From DASCNA01 sp036011305 (GTDB lineage Bacteria; Verrucomicrobiota; Lentisphaeria; Victivallales; GWF2-38-69), in assembly GCA_036011305.1 (NCBI GenBank), contig DASCNA010000249.1:1-53225 (forward strand): a stretch of 53,225 bases of DNA, read 5' to 3'. The notes under the pieces are model-generated. The model made no database searches. It was not told the DNA's origin and saw nothing but the letters and a program-made list of their open reading frames with translations. The position numbers and the translations under genes are program-made. Below, in pieces: positions 7,470-16,021 of the stretch. The first letter of the stretch is position 1, and each line of letters starts with the position of its first letter.

Positions 7470-8495
7470 TTATTCCTGCATAGATTCATAAGTTGATATT
7501 ATTCGTAGAACGTATTCATTCCTATTTGGTATGAATTTCCATCTTTGACCAGGTGGTTTATTCGGGTAGAATTTCCAGCATGAGATAAATATAGAATTTG
7601 AACCAAAGTTATTTGAAAGGGCTTCCTGAACAGATGCTCCGTTGAATAGTTGAATGGATGCAGTATCAAGAGCTGAAAGTTCTGTTTTGCATCCTTTTGG
7701 AGTATAGGTTGGAGGGGCTTCATATTTATCAGGAAATGTACGTTTTACTGCATCAAAATATGATTGAGCCAGTTTTCTTTTATCATTTATAATTACCTTA
7801 CCTTTATCAATGTTTTTCTGCCAGTTCCATAACTCACTATGCGTAGGCTTAGGCAGAGTTATTTGATATATACCCCATCCGATTTTATCTGAACTGCGAT
7901 TTGGGGTGTATTTAATATCGTTAATATAGTTTTTACCAAGAGTTCCAATTTCATTAAATTGACAATAATATTGTTTGTTCTGCTGTCCTGATTCATGCCT
8001 GGCTATTGCTTTGGAGTACCATGGAGTATCGCCTATATAATCATGTACTTCCTGGTTTGACGGATTTTTAGCCCTTATCTGAAAAGTGAAAAAATCTTTG
8101 TTCCCTTTGTTGTCTGAAGCTTCAATTAAAGTGATACCGCCAACATAAACCTCGTCAAATTCATTGCTATTTAAAGTATTATCATCATTAACCGTTTTTT
8201 GAAAAGAGGGGATATCATTCCTATTTTTGCGCTTGAATAATACCTTCAATTTCCAAGTTATTTTTTCATTATGCTCAGAATTATACTTTGCTTCTATTTT
8301 AGGCATTTTAGGTAATGTTTTTATATATACAATATCGCCGTTTTTAATTGGTTTCTCATCTACAGTAACAGAAATAGGTTTGCAGTTAGATATTTTTTTT
8401 TCTGAACTAAAACATAGGTGTGGATAAAGCAAAGTTAGAATAATGGAAAAAGTTATTAGCATTATCTTTGAAGAATTTATTATACTTTTATGCAT
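7470..8495 (-). CDS. Secreted transglycosylase-like protein
   Basis: A 341-residue exported protein: signal peptide of about 30 residues (MHKSIINSSKIMLITF onward), then a beta-rich region (about 35-145), then a segment PWYSKAIARHESGQQN followed by GWGIYQITLPKPTHSELW. The ARHESG motif with a Glu plus the later GWGIYQ resembles lysozyme-like transglycosylase domains, where the Glu cleaves peptidoglycan glycan strands; the activity is inferred. The start could be three codons upstream (MINMHK); I prefer the Met at 8495. Ribosome site is weak. It forms a unit with the downstream secreted EF-hand-like protein. It may be involved in wall remodelling or in attack on other cells; the sequence does not decide. 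Confidence 0.6.
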   Translation of the reverse strand: MHKSIINSSKIMLITFSIILTLLYPHLCFSSEKKISNCKPISVTVDEKPIKNGDIVYIKTLPKMPKIEAKYNSEHNEKITWKLKVLFKRKNRNDIPSFQKTVNDDNTLNSNEFDEVYVGGITLIEASDNKGNKDFFTFQIRAKNPSNQEVHDYIGDTPWYSKAIARHESGQQNKQYYCQFNEIGTLGKNYINDIKYTPNRSSDKIGWGIYQITLPKPTHSELWNWQKNIDKGKVIINDKRKLAQSYFDAVKRTFPDKYEAPPTYTPKGCKTELSALDTASIQLFNGASVQEALSNNFGSNSIFISCWKFYPNKPPGQRWKFIPNRNEYVLRIISTYESMQE

Positions 8496-8611
8496 ATTGA
8501 TCATATATATTATTTAATCTTAAAAAGAAATGGAATTCTATATGATTTCTAAAAATTGTTGAATATTGAGTTTTAAATATATGATTGAGAAGTAGAGTGC
8601 TGGATAAATTA

Positions 8612-9589
8612 TTATACTAATATGACTAAGCTAGACAAAGCTAGAATTATAATTGTAAAAGAAAAACTGGTTAATATGACAAGAGTTTTTGCTTTGGATA
8701 TATGTTCTACATCCAAAGTTTCTATTTTTATGCCCCAGTATGGATAATTTTTTAAAACATTTTTATATTGTGTAGGTCCTCCTAATCTGACACCAAGTGC
8801 ACCGGCAAAAGCTGCCATTCCCCAAGCTGAATTAGGGCTTGGATGTTTGTCATGATCGTTAATTGCACATTTAACTGCATTAACTGCTCTCATTTTTCCT
8901 AGCAGTGCAGCTGTGAATACAGCCAAAACTGTTAATCGTGCTGGGATGTAGTGCAGAATATCATCCAATCGTGCAGGAAATGTTCCGAATCTAATATAAC
9001 GTTCATTTTTATATCCGAACATAGCATCTAAAGTGTTTGCCGACCTTAGAAAAAAAGCTCCTGCAGCTAAACCTATTGGACCAGCTATGATATAGCCTAA
9101 TACGGCAAAAAACAGCGCAGATGTTACGCCGTCAATGATATTTTCACTTAAACTTTCTATACATGATCTTATTATTCCCTGCTTATCCAGTGCATCTGTA
9201 TCACGGCTGACAATCATAGCCACCTTTTTCCTGGCTTGATCAAAATTTTTCTTTCTTAATTCTTTTTCAATTGCAGATGCATGTGAGATAAGACTATGCG
9301 GAGCAATTGTAATATATAGGCATATTGAAGATATGATAATACCTGTATAATAATTGATGTAAAATCCTATGTAAACTAATGCACATGCAAGTAACATGGA
9401 AGTAAAAATTATGATAATTGAACAAAACATTCCAGAAATAAAGCTATCACCGAAAATTGAACGGCATAAAATCTCTATTTTATCAGCATAATTTCCAAGC
9501 AGTGATACTGGATGATATCTAAAATGAGGATCACCAATTATAAAATCAAAAACAAATGCTAATAAAAATATGGAAAAGAGTTCAATCAT
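8612..9589 (-). CDS. cbiB: Adenosylcobinamide-phosphate synthase CbiB
   Basis: CbiB attaches the aminopropanol (phosphate) arm to adenosylcobyric acid late in cobalamin synthesis. The 325-residue protein has the family opening DFIIGDPHFRYHPVSLLGN, the RDTDALDKQGI motif, SENIIDGVTSALFFA, ANTLDAMFGYKNERY, and HPSPNSAWGMAAFAGALGVRLGG (shortened here), all typical of CbiB. Four to six hydrophobic segments place it in the inner membrane. Its ATG overlaps the stop of the CobD-CbiP gene (sharing base 9589), giving direct translational coupling with the enzymes that make its two substrates. It is the last gene of the riboswitch-led minus-strand operon. Confidence 0.95.
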   Translation of the reverse strand: MIELFSIFLLAFVFDFIIGDPHFRYHPVSLLGNYADKIEILCRSIFGDSFISGMFCSIIIIFTSMLLACALVYIGFYINYYTGIIISSICLYITIAPHSLISHASAIEKELRKKNFDQARKKVAMIVSRDTDALDKQGIIRSCIESLSENIIDGVTSALFFAVLGYIIAGPIGLAAGAFFLRSANTLDAMFGYKNERYIRFGTFPARLDDILHYIPARLTVLAVFTAALLGKMRAVNAVKCAINDHDKHPSPNSAWGMAAFAGALGVRLGGPTQYKNVLKNYPYWGIKIETLDVEHISKAKTLVILTSFSFTIIILALSSLVILV

Positions 9590-12159
9590 TATTTGAAACC
9601 CATGATACTATATATTTGTTTCATATCTAAATTTTTTCTTACAATATCAGCTAATCTGTTTAATGAATCTTCTGTGCAATAAGTAGATTGAACTTTTTCT
9701 AAAGGGGGCAGGTTTTTATCGATTCTTATCATATCAATAAATTCACGGCGGAATTTATCTTCCTCAAATACTCCGTGAAGATAAGTCAGCCAGATTTTTC
9801 CATCAGCAAATCCTACTGGTTCATTGCATTCATTAACAACGCTGATAAGTTTTTCCGTTTTGCAATATGATTTACCATGATGAATTTCATAACCTGAAAC
9901 TTCTCTACTGTTTTTAATTAATTTTCCTCTTGTGATACTTAATTGTTTAGTTTTTCCCAGATTAGTATTTATCGGAAGCAAACCGAGTCCCTTAATTGTT
10001 TTTTTGTTAGATTCAATACTTAATGGATCATCAATAGTTTCGCCCGCCATCTGCAGTCCACCGCAAATTCCTATAAGCCATGTACCCTTTGAGATTTTTT
10101 CTTTTATTAAGTTGGCCAGGCCGTTATTATAAATATCTTCAAGATCGCTTATAACATTTTTACTTCCTGGTAGAATAATTACATCAGGTGAACCTAGTTC
10201 CTTTGGTGATTTCACTTTTCTTATGTTAATATCTGGTTCAATTTCAAATGGTGAGAAGTCGGTAAAGTTGGCTATGTGTTTTAACGATATAAGAGCTATA
10301 TCAATAGTTTTGTCAGATTTTTTGGGTTTATCTATAAAAGAAAACGAAACTGAATCTTCTTCTGGAAGTCCTACATCATGAACATATGGGATGACTCCTA
10401 ATACAGGTTTTCCTGTATAATTCTCAACATAGTCATGTGCAGATTTAAGAAGAGTCGGATCACCTCTGAATTTGTTGACAATAAAACCTTTTAAGAGGTC
10501 TCGTTCCCATTTTTCAAAAGTTGCTACAGTTCCAATAAAAGATGCGTAAACACCACCTCTGTCAATATCGCCTGCTAGTAGAACCGGACTCTCTGCATAT
10601 TGTGCCATATTCATATTGACAATGTCTGAGTTTTTAAGATTCATTTCTCCCGGACTTCCTGCTCCTTCCAGGACTATACACTCATAATCTTTCTCTAAAG
10701 AATCATAAACTTTTTTAACTTTTCCAAAAAGTTCTCGTTTTGCATTAAAATATTTTGGAACTCCCATATTTCCGATTGGTTTGCCCATATAAATAACCTG
10801 TGCGCCGGTATCGCTGGATGGTTTCAGCAGTATAGGATTCATTCTCACATCAGGATCAAGCCTGCAGGCTTCTGCCTGCACTACTTGGGCTCTGCCCATT
10901 TCTTCACCATTCTGAGTAACATATGAATTAAGTGCCATATTCTGTGATTTAAAAGGAGCTACAGAATAACCATCCTGAAGGAGTATTCTACAAATAGCAG
11001 CAGTTAAAATACTTTTTCCTGCGTTTGAACATGTTCCCTGTATCATTAAAGAGGGTTTACGTTTTTTCTTTTTTAAAAAGAAAGATTGCTTAGATGAATA
11101 TTCATAAAAAATATCCTTAATTGCAGCAACTAAGAGCTCATTCTCTGTTTCAGATTTTATGCTGATTCGAAAGTATTCTTCTCCAAGATTCTTGAAATTA
11201 CTGCAGTTTCTAACAGCAATATGATATTTTTTTAACAATTGTTCATAAAAGCCTTTAACAGGTTTAACCTGTTTTATTAGGACATAATTGGCAATGCCAG
11301 GATATATTTTTAAATTATTAATTGCTGATAAATTTTTTAATAAAATGTGTTTTAGCCTATTAACTTCATTAATAGTTTTATCAGCATATTGTTCGCAGTC
11401 ATTCAGTAATTTTAAAGTAACTTCCTGAGCTATCGTATTTACTGACCAATCAGGTATTTGAGTATTAATTTTTTCAATAATACTGGGTGAAGAAAAGCAT
11501 AACCCTGATCTTATTCCCGGAATAGCAAAGAATTTAGTGAGTGACTTAAGAATGATAGTATTGTTAGGTATATTTGATAATAAAGATATATCATTTGTAG
11601 AAAAATCAGCAAATGCTTCATCGATTACAAAATAGGAGTCAGGAAATGATTGTATTATGTCAAGAAGTTTATTTTTCGGAATAGCAGTCCCAGACGGATT
11701 CGCAGGATGTCCTATAAAAACCAGCATATCTGATTCGATTTCAGCAGAGATATCACCTTTGGTTGGGACAAAATTATTTTCTTCTTTGCAGTTAACAAAT
11801 TTTATTTCAAGATTGGCATTGAAGGAGCTTTTTTCATAATCAATATATGATGGTGTTGTAATTAATGCTTTCTTTTTCCCTAAAGCATTTGGTATTGCAA
11901 AAATATGCTGTGTTGAACCATTACCAATGCTTATGCAATTCTTTGGTAAATGAAATTTATCAGATAAAGCACCGACCAGCTTATCACATCGTGGGTCAGG
12001 ATATGAGGTGATTTTATCAATAATTCCATTTACTAAAGGTCGAATAAATTCAGGAGGCCCTAAAGGGTTTATGCTTGAACTGAAATCTATAATGTCATCA
12101 GGTTTACAGCCTGCTTCTTCTGCCAGTTTAGAAATATTTCCACCATGCTCAAACTTCAT
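9589..12159 (-). CDS. Fused threonine-phosphate decarboxylase and cobyric acid synthase (CobD-CbiP)
   Basis: An 856-residue fusion. Residues 1-355 are a CobD-type PLP enzyme: FSSSINPLGPP, GNGSTQHIF, HPANPSGT, DEAFADF, and SLTKFFAIPGIRSG with the PLP lysine K209. It makes aminopropanol phosphate from threonine phosphate. A basic linker (about 357-368, LKKKKRK) joins it to CbiP (about 369-856), which amidates cobyrinic acid diamide to cobyric acid: GTCSNAGKS ATP-binding loop, APFKSQNMALNS, and a glutamine amidotransferase domain with C699 in GICGGLQMAGE and H795 in YLHGVFEE. Both halves have normal length and intact catalytic residues. The two products are joined next by CbiB, encoded immediately downstream, so the fusion places both branches of the pathway in one protein. 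Confidence 0.95.
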   Translation of the reverse strand: MKFEHGGNISKLAEEAGCKPDDIIDFSSSINPLGPPEFIRPLVNGIIDKITSYPDPRCDKLVGALSDKFHLPKNCISIGNGSTQHIFAIPNALGKKKALITTPSYIDYEKSSFNANLEIKFVNCKEENNFVPTKGDISAEIESDMLVFIGHPANPSGTAIPKNKLLDIIQSFPDSYFVIDEAFADFSTNDISLLSNIPNNTIILKSLTKFFAIPGIRSGLCFSSPSIIEKINTQIPDWSVNTIAQEVTLKLLNDCEQYADKTINEVNRLKHILLKNLSAINNLKIYPGIANYVLIKQVKPVKGFYEQLLKKYHIAVRNCSNFKNLGEEYFRISIKSETENELLVAAIKDIFYEYSSKQSFFLKKKKRKPSLMIQGTCSNAGKSILTAAICRILLQDGYSVAPFKSQNMALNSYVTQNGEEMGRAQVVQAEACRLDPDVRMNPILLKPSSDTGAQVIYMGKPIGNMGVPKYFNAKRELFGKVKKVYDSLEKDYECIVLEGAGSPGEMNLKNSDIVNMNMAQYAESPVLLAGDIDRGGVYASFIGTVATFEKWERDLLKGFIVNKFRGDPTLLKSAHDYVENYTGKPVLGVIPYVHDVGLPEEDSVSFSFIDKPKKSDKTIDIALISLKHIANFTDFSPFEIEPDINIRKVKSPKELGSPDVIILPGSKNVISDLEDIYNNGLANLIKEKISKGTWLIGICGGLQMAGETIDDPLSIESNKKTIKGLGLLPINTNLGKTKQLSITRGKLIKNSREVSGYEIHHGKSYCKTEKLISVVNECNEPVGFADGKIWLTYLHGVFEEDKFRREFIDMIRIDKNLPPLEKVQSTYCTEDSLNRLADIVRKNLDMKQIYSIMGFK

Positions 12160-12246
12160 AAAAACTTGTCCTGTCCTGTATCATTATATGTTTATCATTT
12201 TAAATATATTCAATCTATAATCAGCGATCTAAAATTATAACTTACA

Positions 12247-13284
12247 TCATGATGAAATATAAACCATAATTATAATCACAGAAGCCAGAATAAATATAAA
12301 ACGCATGATTTGTAGAATAAGAACTATCCACAAACCGTCTTTATTTGGAAAGATACCTAATGCTACAGGCAGGTTACGTCTGATAGATCTAATTGGGTTT
12401 GTAATTATATTGCCAAGTAAAAATGCAAATACGATTTGAAGTGAAGTGATTTCATGGCTGGGTAAAAATTCAGAAGCTACTCCGGCAGCATTGACAAGAC
12501 CGCCAAAACGCGCTATTAGAACTGACATAATCTGGGGTGAAATAAAATTTTCCAAGCCGGATGGAATAAAATTGTTCCATGCAGTGAATATACCTTTCTT
12601 AGATGCATATAGAAATATGATGTACAAAGGGACAGTCATAACAAGCATTCGAATAAGAACTTTCAGTGTTCGTTTTGCTGATTTTCTAAATATTTCATTC
12701 CAGGATAACTGGGTTTTATTTAATGATTTAATATCAATAGGGCCGTTGTATATATTACTGCTTTTTATTCTTGAATATGTTAAGAACATAAAAGTCATCA
12801 GAAGACCTACTCCGAATGTAATTGAGTAATAATAAACAGCAGCTAAACCTATGGCTCCAACCAGGGGGAACAGTATGCGTAAAGAGTGGGATACCATTGC
12901 AGGATAAGAGTTGCATAGCCCGCTGATAAACATCTCTTTTCTTGTAATTTTGCCCTCCTCATAACTCCCAGTTATTATTGTATTAGCAGCTGGATTGGAG
13001 AATAAAGCCACCAGAAAAGCTGTACCGGATACTTTGGGCAGTCTGCCGAAACGTACTAAAGGAGAAGCAAGGAAAGAGGCAAAACGATACCAAGCTTTAT
13101 ATTCAAAAATAGAACCTAAAAAGCAGGCTACCATTACTAGAAAGATTAACTTAGTCAAAGATTTAACAGTTCTATAGACGATTTTAGGATTGAGATCTCT
13201 AAAAATATAAACGACTATTATGACTGCAGCGATTATCCATAAAACGTAAAGAAATATAGATAATTTTGATTTATTTCTTTTCAC
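12247..13284 (-). CDS. Gate-domain (nucleoside-recognition-type) membrane protein in the cobalamin operon
   Basis: This 345-residue protein has about eight hydrophobic segments and two Gate-like regions: FSNPAANTIITGSYEEGKIT and FGGLVNAAGVASEFLP. Proteins of this superfamily include nucleoside and metal transporters and spore-protein SpmA/B relatives. Its start overlaps the end of cbiL by 14 bases and it sits between cbiL and cobD-cbiP, inside the riboswitch-led operon. Position suggests a role in cobalt or corrinoid uptake, since no CbiMNQO importer is encoded here; this is inference only. It could instead be a membrane partner of unknown type. Confidence 0.7.
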   Translation of the reverse strand: MKRNKSKLSIFLYVLWIIAAVIIVVYIFRDLNPKIVYRTVKSLTKLIFLVMVACFLGSIFEYKAWYRFASFLASPLVRFGRLPKVSGTAFLVALFSNPAANTIITGSYEEGKITRKEMFISGLCNSYPAMVSHSLRILFPLVGAIGLAAVYYYSITFGVGLLMTFMFLTYSRIKSSNIYNGPIDIKSLNKTQLSWNEIFRKSAKRTLKVLIRMLVMTVPLYIIFLYASKKGIFTAWNNFIPSGLENFISPQIMSVLIARFGGLVNAAGVASEFLPSHEITSLQIVFAFLLGNIITNPIRSIRRNLPVALGIFPNKDGLWIVLILQIMRFIFILASVIIIMVYISS

Positions 13285-14002
13285 TTTGATTTTTCTTTTT
13301 TACGATAAGCATAGACAAATATTCATTATCTCTAGGCAGTATTTCTTCAAGATCATTAGAAATAAACTGGTTTTCGCATCCTATGTTTGAACCGTAAGTA
13401 ATAGAAAATTCTTGAGATTGTTTTCTTATCTTCTCTATTATATTATTACGTGTCCTGTATGTTTTTAGAAAAACTGTTGATTGTCTATCCTGAAGTATAT
13501 TGTCAAATCTATCATCTTTAGGATTTACATAACTTGGGATAATGCATAATTGTTCCTGATCCTCAGTAAGTATAGTGTTTGATGCAGCACATAAGGCTGA
13601 CCATGAATTAACTCCGGGGATCGTTTTGATTTCAAGTTCAGGATCAAGCTTAATAAGTTCCTTGATGATATATCCATAAGTGCTGTAAGTTAGAGGATCA
13701 CCGATAGTTGTGAATGCGCAGTTTAAACCTGATTTAAGTTTCTTATGTATGTACCCTGTGTTTTTAGCAATATATTTTTTCTTATCTGAACTGTTCTTTG
13801 TCATTGCGAATATCAGTTCCTGGCGTTCAGCTGAAATATTATCTAGGCTGTCTATAACTGAACCGGAAGTGCTTTGAGTACTTTGACGTGAAACTGCATG
13901 AAAAATTATATCAACTTTTTCCAAAATATTGATTGCTTTGACTGTTATTAATTCCGGGTCTCCAGGTCCAACTCCTATACCGTAAAATATTCCTGTTTTC
14001 AT
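13271..14002 (-). CDS. cbiL: Cobalt-precorrin-2 C20-methyltransferase CbiL
   Basis: CbiL transfers a methyl group from SAM to C20 of cobalt-factor II / precorrin-2, the first ring methylation after cobalt insertion. The 243-residue protein opens with IFYGIGVGPGDPELITVKA, the SAM-binding glycine loop of tetrapyrrole methylases, continues with FTTIGDPLTYSTYGY and IPGVNSWSALCAA. Length fits CbiL/CobI. It begins 10 bases after the cbiK stop codon and overlaps the following membrane protein gene by 14 bases, so it is firmly in the operon. Confidence 0.93.
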   Translation of the reverse strand: MKTGIFYGIGVGPGDPELITVKAINILEKVDIIFHAVSRQSTQSTSGSVIDSLDNISAERQELIFAMTKNSSDKKKYIAKNTGYIHKKLKSGLNCAFTTIGDPLTYSTYGYIIKELIKLDPELEIKTIPGVNSWSALCAASNTILTEDQEQLCIIPSYVNPKDDRFDNILQDRQSTVFLKTYRTRNNIIEKIRKQSQEFSITYGSNIGCENQFISNDLEEILPRDNEYLSMLIVKKKNQSEKK

Positions 14003-14012
14003 AATTAATAAC

Positions 14013-14924
14013 TCAACCTTCTTTATTCCATGGCGTCATTGCAGTCTGAATGTGATCCAAAAAAATATTTACTATTTTATTATTTTCACCAAGACCTTTA
14101 TATACAGGTATGCATTGTATGTTGAGTTGTTCTAGCTGTGATTTCCATGAATCACTATCAGAACCGGCCATATCATTATAAGCATGATCTCCGCATACAA
14201 TCATCATTGGAATTAAATATGCTTTTTTAATTTTTGAGGCAATAAGGTTTTTCTTCATTGTATTAAAATCAGGATAGCCTTCTACAGTAGCTAAAAAACT
14301 GTTACTATCTCTTTTTTTCAGTTCGTCTCTTGCAGCAGTAAATGTCATATCTCCTATGCCATGACGGTTTCCATGCCCCATTAAGACAATTGCATCGTTA
14401 GTTTCCCTATGATTTGGCATACTGGTCAATACTGCATTGATAAATTTTTCTAAATCTTTGTATGATATAAGAAGAGGTTCACCTATTACTAAACTTTGAA
14501 ACGCATTATTACCCTCAGTAAAATGTTTAGTTTCAAATACCATATCATTGAATTCACTTCCATTTGTTATATGTAATGATTGCACCGCAACATGTGTAAA
14601 ACCATCAGTTTTCATTTTATTTAAAGCTTCTCTTACTGAATATGTTATTTCTCCTTGTTTGGCCAGTTTTTTTCTTATAAATGAGGATGTGTATGCCCAT
14701 CTTATAGGAATATTTTTGAATTTTTCTTTTGTGAGTCTGTCTATGTTTTCGAATGATTTCTTACCGCTTTTTACAGATGTTCCAAAAGCAACAAGAAGTA
14801 TCCCTTTTTTTGCAATTTTGTTATCTGGGATTTGAGAACCTTCTGCACAGAAGCCAATTGTAGTGATTGCTGTGATTATGCTTATTAGTTTTGCTGGAAA
14901 TGAGAGTGAATAATTTTTTACCAT
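14013..14924 (-). CDS. cbiK: Sirohydrochlorin cobaltochelatase CbiK with N-terminal export signal
   Basis: CbiK inserts Co2+ into sirohydrochlorin, the entry step of the anaerobic B12 pathway. The 303-residue protein has GILLVAFGTS (about 41-50), VQSLHITNGSEF with H118, MGHGNRHG with H184, and VCGDHAYNDMAG with H247; the first and last histidines match the metal-binding pair of class II chelatases. Unusually, 26 hydrophobic residues (about 10-26, ending GFCA) precede the enzyme and look like a signal peptide. Exported CbiK (CbiK-P) is known in Desulfovibrio. It is the first gene after the cobalamin riboswitch, with AAGGAA 10 bases before the ATG. Whether the protein is exported or membrane-anchored cannot be settled here. 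Confidence 0.93.
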   Translation of the reverse strand: MVKNYSLSFPAKLISIITAITTIGFCAEGSQIPDNKIAKKGILLVAFGTSVKSGKKSFENIDRLTKEKFKNIPIRWAYTSSFIRKKLAKQGEITYSVREALNKMKTDGFTHVAVQSLHITNGSEFNDMVFETKHFTEGNNAFQSLVIGEPLLISYKDLEKFINAVLTSMPNHRETNDAIVLMGHGNRHGIGDMTFTAARDELKKRDSNSFLATVEGYPDFNTMKKNLIASKIKKAYLIPMMIVCGDHAYNDMAGSDSDSWKSQLEQLNIQCIPVYKGLGENNKIVNIFLDHIQTAMTPWNKEG

Positions 14925-14971
14925 AATTATTATATTCCTTGTTTCGCGTGTTACGCACTAATTCAAAGACT

Positions 14972-15003
14972 GCTTTTTCAACAATGCGATAATTTGAAAA
15001 AGC
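14972..15003 (-). promoter_or_regulatory. Hairpin of the riboswitch expression platform
   Basis: On the minus strand GCTTTTTCAA pairs perfectly with TTGAAAAAGC across a 12-base loop. It lies between the B12 box and the cbiK ribosome site. No T-run follows the stem, so I favour control of translation or an alternative fold over a simple terminator. Confidence 0.55.
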
Positions 15004-15004
15004 A

Positions 15005-15182
15005 TTTTCATAAGTTCCTGACTTAGCCCCGTTTTTTTAGTTACCAGTGTATAGTGAATAATTATAAGTCTGTTTTTATAATTAACCCGATCTATTATCG
15101 GTTTCTATTTGCTGATTACTTAATGAGGGCGATCACAGTTGCGTCACAGTTCCTGATTCTAACAGGATTCCTTATTGAAATA
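15005..15182 (-). promoter_or_regulatory. Cobalamin riboswitch upstream of cbiK
   Basis: Read on the minus strand, the leader holds the conserved blocks of a cobalamin aptamer in order: AATAAGGAATCCTG near 15176-15163, then ATCAGGAACTGTGACGCAAC and ACTGTGA (complement of 15133-15144), CACTGGTAACT near 15047, GGGGCTAAGTCAGGAACTTA with the B12 box AGTCAGGA at 15023-15016. This RNA binds adenosylcobalamin-type ligands and shuts down the downstream operon, here cbiK-cbiL-membrane protein-cobD/cbiP-cbiB. The B12-box 3' part (ACTTATG) departs from the usual ACCTGCC. I find no matching aptamer facing the plus-strand cbi operon. Confidence 0.87.
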
Positions 15183-15281
15183 TTAACATGAAAAGAATTA
15201 TACCTTTAGTTGTTAAAAAAATAAAGGTGAGTTAAAGTTAAATTATAATTTTATTAACTGCATAATTTAGGAAATTAATTA
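15183..15281. promoter_or_regulatory. Divergent promoter region of the two cbi operons
   Basis: This stretch separates the riboswitch leader (minus) from cbiC (plus) and must carry both promoters. An inverted repeat ACCTTTA ... TAAAGGT (about 15202-15228) could be an operator or a small hairpin in the cbiC leader. AGGAAA about 8 bases before 15282 is the cbiC ribosome site. No aptamer is evident on the plus strand. Confidence 0.4.
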
Positions 15282-15944
15282 ATGAGATTTGATAAAATTT
15301 TATGGAATTTATCAGGGCAGCAGATAGAAGATGAAAGTCTGAAAAGAATAAATTTAGAAATGGAATGTTATAAATTTATTAATGAAGAGTGGATTGTTGC
15401 CAGGCGCTTGATCCATACGACAGCCGATTTTGAAATAATTAATGACCTGTTTTTTAGAAATAATCCAATAGAATCCTGTATAAAAGCTTTAAAGGACGGC
15501 GTACCTATTTATACAGATTCAAATATGATTAAATCCGGTATTTCAGTTGCCAAACTTAAAAAATTTAATGCCGATTATGAAAGAGAATCAATACATTGTT
15601 ATATAGCAGATCCTGAAGTTGCAGAAACTGCAAAGCGTCTAAATATTACCAGAGCTTTAGCAGGTGTTAGAAAAGCTAAAAAAATATTGGACGGCGGTAT
15701 TTTTCTATGCGGTAATGCACCATTAGCTTTGGCAGGAACAGTAAAAATGATTGTAGAAGATGGGATATTACCAGCATTAATTATAGGCATGCCGGTAGGT
15801 TTCGTAAATGTGATCGAATCAAAAGAGCTGCTTCGAGAAATAACTGTACCGCATATAACTATAGAAGGCAGAAGAGGAGGCAGTCCTCTGGCAGTGGCTG
15901 CTCTTCACGGCATTATTGAAGGATACTTAAAATTAAGGTGTTAA
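15282..15944 (+). CDS. cbiC: Cobalt-precorrin-8 methylmutase CbiC
   Basis: CbiC moves the methyl group from C11 to C12, giving cobyrinic acid. The 220-residue protein shows RRLIHTTADFE with the catalytic His, PIYTDSNMIKSGI, GIFLCGNAPLAL and PALIIGMPVGFVNVIESK, all CbiC/CobH hallmarks. Length is normal. It starts after AGGAAA and is the first gene of the plus-strand cobalamin operon, which runs divergently from cbiK. About 77 bases separate it from cbiD. Confidence 0.95.
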   Translation: MRFDKILWNLSGQQIEDESLKRINLEMECYKFINEEWIVARRLIHTTADFEIINDLFFRNNPIESCIKALKDGVPIYTDSNMIKSGISVAKLKKFNADYERESIHCYIADPEVAETAKRLNITRALAGVRKAKKILDGGIFLCGNAPLALAGTVKMIVEDGILPALIIGMPVGFVNVIESKELLREITVPHITIEGRRGGSPLAVAALHGIIEGYLKLRC

Positions 15945-16021
15945 TTACTTATGAATCTTTGATGTTATAATTAGATATGATAAACAATTAATTATTCCAC
16001 CTTTTTAAATATAGATGGTTG

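Noticed and set aside
15183..15281. Second cobalamin riboswitch facing cbiC
   Set aside because: Only the minus-strand aptamer is readable; the plus strand lacks the B12 box.
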